DNA from: DASUFI01 sp036274635
GTDB lineage: Bacteria; Planctomycetota; B15-G4
Length of the DNA: 7,961 nucleotides
Assembly: GCA_036274635.1 (NCBI GenBank)
Contig: DASUFI010000118.1
Span: 1 to 7,961, forward strand
Direction of reading: 5' to 3'
The first letter of the stretch is position 1, and each line of letters begins with the position of its first letter. Shown here one piece after another: positions 6,539-7,961 of this stretch. Position numbers and translations under genes: made by a program. The notes under the pieces were generated by a model that had not been told where the DNA came from, ran no database searches, and saw only the letters and a list, made by a program, of their open reading frames with translations.

Positions 6539-7000
6539 ATGGCTGGCGCAAGCATCGGCGACAACGAGGAGAACCCCGTCGCGATCAACGTCACCGCGAT
6601 GGTCGACGTCATCTTCTGCCTGTGCGTGTTCTTCATGTGCTCGCTGCACTTCCGGCAGCTCGAGGGCAAGTTCGACACGTGGCTGCCCAAGGGCAAGGGC
6701 TCGGCCGGCGTGGGCGACAGCGTGATCCAGGAGATCCGCGTGGCCGTCTACTGGGACGAGCCGAACGGGCGCGTCGTGCGGCAGCTCGGCAACCGCATGA
6801 TCGCCAACGACGAGGAGCTTCAGGCGCTCATCGCGGAGGCGCACGCCGACTTCGTCAAGCTCAACAAGCCTGACACGCCCGTCACCATCGACGCCGACGC
6901 GCGCGTGCCGTGGTCCGAGGTCATCAACATCGTCAACATCTGCAAGCGCGACCAGATCGACAAGATCGAGTTCGCGATGGGCGCGGGACCTCCGCAGTAG
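6539..7000 (+). CDS. Second, divergent ExbD/TolR-family protein
   Basis: This codes for 153 residues. The cytoplasmic N-terminus (1-15) leads into a single TM helix at about 16-36, INVTAMVDVIFCLCVFFMC, with Asp23 at the position of the essential ExbD/TolR aspartate. The Pro that normally precedes it (NLTPLID-type motif, kept in the neighbouring paralogue) is Ala20 here. Cysteines 27, 29 and 34 lie in the helix, which is unusual. The periplasmic part (37-153) is of near-standard length and ends with the family pattern PVTIDADARVPWSEVINIV at 114-132 and KIEFAMG at 142-148. It differs strongly from the first ExbD outside the signature, so this is an old paralogue pair rather than a fresh duplication. 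Keeping the Asp suggests it still takes part in proton coupling, perhaps as the second half of an ExbD heterodimer. Confidence 0.92.
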   Translation: MAGASIGDNEENPVAINVTAMVDVIFCLCVFFMCSLHFRQLEGKFDTWLPKGKGSAGVGDSVIQEIRVAVYWDEPNGRVVRQLGNRMIANDEELQALIAEAHADFVKLNKPDTPVTIDADARVPWSEVINIVNICKRDQIDKIEFAMGAGPPQ

Positions 7001-7005
7001 GTTCC

Positions 7006-7009
7006 AGGA
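7006..7009 (+). promoter_or_regulatory. Shine-Dalgarno for the membrane-anchored protein gene
   Basis: AGGA lies 5 bases before the ATG at 7015, in the 14-base gap after the second ExbD gene. The gene frame is open further upstream, but this site and the signal peptide that starts at 7015 decide the start. Confidence 0.55.
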
Positions 7010-7014
7010 CGAGG

Positions 7015-7857
7015 ATGGCTTCGCACTCCCTCTCCGCGCTGGGCCTGCTGCTGGTGGTCGGAGGCGCCGTCTGCGCGCAGGGCGCCCCGCAGCCGCCGGC
7101 CGCCGCTCCGCCCGTCGCCCCTGCGGCGCAGCCGGCGCCGCCGCCGCAACTCTCCACGCTGTGGGACGGCGCGCTGGTCGACACGCAGAACGGCGATACG
7201 TTCGAAGAGACGGCCGGCTACCGCAAGCTGCTGCAGAACCTGCGCGCGATGAGTGCCGAGGAGGCCGCGTCGAAGGCCGGCACGCCGCTCAACTACCCGC
7301 TCGTGATGAAGGACCCCGAGAGCCAGCGCGGCGCGTGGGTCAAGGTGCGGGGCCTGCTCGGGCAGGTGGACGCCGAGCGGCTCGATCGTCCCCTCGACGG
7401 CGCCGAGGACGTGTGGCGCGGCTGGATGTCCGACACGGACGGCGAGTCCGACCCGGTAGCCTTCGACATCCTGCAGCGCCCCGCCGGCCTCGAGGTGAAG
7501 AAGGACCTCGTGGACGTCGAAGGCATCTTCTACCGCACGGTGAAGTACGAGACGAAGCAGGACAAGGTGAAAGAGGTCCCGTACATCCTCGCCTGGCGCG
7601 TCGCGCGCGTCGACGAATCGACCCTCCAGCGCCACGGCGTGGCCGACGGCTGGGCGCTGGTGCTCATCATCCTGGCGCTGGGCTTCATCGGCATGCGCGC
7701 CGTGATGATCATGCGCAACCAGAAGCGCGGCAACCGGAAGCACCTGCAGGATCACGGTGACGCGATCCGCAAGGCCGCCCGAGTCTCCCACCACCCGCCG
7801 GACAGCTCCGGCGCGAAGCCGACCACCCCCACCCCCACCCCACCCGACTCTCCATGA
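7015..7857 (+). CDS. Membrane-anchored periplasmic protein of unknown function
   Basis: This codes for 280 residues, a family I cannot name. Residues 1-21 form a signal peptide (LGLLLVVGGAVCA, cleavage near VCA-QG). A Pro/Ala-rich linker follows at 24-44. A soluble domain occupies about 47-200, including a probable beta-rich stretch at 106-200 (GAWVKVRGLLGQV, VAFDILQRP, LVDVEGIFYRTVKYE, VPYILAWRVARV). Its pattern of short strands with VEG/FYR turns suggests an OB-like fold, which is inference only. A TM helix at 212-232 (DGWALVLIILALGFIGMRAVM) precedes a basic stretch, RNQKRGNRKH at 234-243, so the C-terminus should be cytoplasmic. The last 20 residues are Pro/Thr-rich. With the domain outside and the tail inside, it could touch both faces of the ExbB/ExbD complex, and it may be the motor's partner in place of TonB/TolA. 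It overlaps the next gene by ATGA. Confidence 0.85.
   Translation: MASHSLSALGLLLVVGGAVCAQGAPQPPAAAPPVAPAAQPAPPPQLSTLWDGALVDTQNGDTFEETAGYRKLLQNLRAMSAEEAASKAGTPLNYPLVMKDPESQRGAWVKVRGLLGQVDAERLDRPLDGAEDVWRGWMSDTDGESDPVAFDILQRPAGLEVKKDLVDVEGIFYRTVKYETKQDKVKEVPYILAWRVARVDESTLQRHGVADGWALVLIILALGFIGMRAVMIMRNQKRGNRKHLQDHGDAIRKAARVSHHPPDSSGAKPTTPTPTPPDSP
7825..7845 (-). repeat. C-run repeat; G-quadruplex motif on the - strand
   Basis: On the + strand, runs of 5, 5, 4 and 3 C are separated by single A bases. The complement has four G-runs with one-base T loops, a textbook quadruplex motif. It encodes the Pro/Thr tail of the membrane-anchored protein and ends 8 bases before the ATG of the next gene. 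As transcription runs along +, the G-runs lie on the DNA template strand, not in the mRNA. Confidence 0.7.
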
Positions 7858-7961
7858 CGACCTGCGAGAAATGCGGCAAGGCGTTCAACCTCCCGGAAGG
7901 CCCTCAGGAGGTGACGTCCACACGAATCCTGTGTTCGACGTGCAGGGCCGAGCGCGAGGCC
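7854..7961 (+). CDS. Four-cysteine zinc-ribbon protein, 3' truncated
   Basis: The ATG at 7854 overlaps the TGA of the preceding gene (ATGA), a standard arrangement for translational coupling, and no separate Shine-Dalgarno is visible. The 36 residues before the window edge contain Cys4-x2-Cys7 (CEKCGK) and Cys27-x2-Cys30 (CSTC), a 19-residue-spaced pair of knuckles typical of a small zinc ribbon. The frame stays open to the edge. N-terminal zinc ribbons occur on many unrelated bacterial proteins, including membrane proteins and regulators, so the function cannot be given from this fragment. Its tight coupling suggests it belongs to the same functional unit. Confidence 0.75.
   Translation, partial: MTTCEKCGKAFNLPEGPQEVTSTRILCSTCRAEREA

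Noticed and set aside
7015..7080. A lipoprotein signal in the protein at 7015 (Cys at residue 20).
   Set aside because: The residues before the Cys are Gly-Ala-Val, which does not fit the lipobox ([LVI]-[AST]-[GA]-C); signal peptidase I cleavage after Ala21 fits better.

Overview
The window is a very GC-rich bacterial stretch with strong G/C preference at third codon positions. All eight genes I can support lie on the + strand. They are packed with gaps of 14 to 52 bases and one 4-base overlap, so they look like one polycistronic transcript that enters from the left edge and leaves by the right edge. The combination of a squalene-cyclase/prenyltransferase-type toroid protein, large exported TPR proteins, and an ExbB/TolQ gene followed by two ExbD/TolR genes is typical of Planctomycetota or a close relative. 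That placement is from memory of family styles, not from a search.

Layout, left to right: (1) the 5'-truncated alpha/alpha-toroid protein, 2-1147; (2) a 959-residue exported, all-helical TPR-like protein, 1168-4047; (3) a 369-residue exported protein with a small N-terminal beta domain and TPRs, 4077-5186; (4) an ExbB/TolQ/MotA-family proton-channel subunit with a signal-peptide-like N-terminus, 5239-5964; (5) a first ExbD/TolR with an enlarged periplasmic domain, 5983-6519; (6) a second, divergent ExbD/TolR, 6539-7000; (7) a membrane-anchored protein of unknown function with a Pro/Ala linker, a soluble domain and a C-terminal TM segment, 7015-7857; (8) the start of a four-cysteine zinc-ribbon protein, 7854-7961, cut by the right edge.

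The likely common theme is a proton-motive-force-driven machine of the ExbBD/TolQR type in the inner membrane. Here it is co-expressed with large periplasmic helical-repeat scaffolds and an unknown single-pass membrane protein. No TonB, TolA, Pal or TonB-dependent receptor is visible, so what the motor drives is unknown. This is the best candidate for an undescribed system in the window.

I saw no tRNA, rRNA, CRISPR array, insertion sequence, phage gene or convincing factor-independent terminator. There is no gene-free stretch longer than 52 bases. Non-coding points of note are a C-run repeat (G-quadruplex motif on the - strand) at the gene 7/8 junction, a hairpin over the stop codon of gene 3, and two gene starts (1168 and 5239) without a Shine-Dalgarno sequence.
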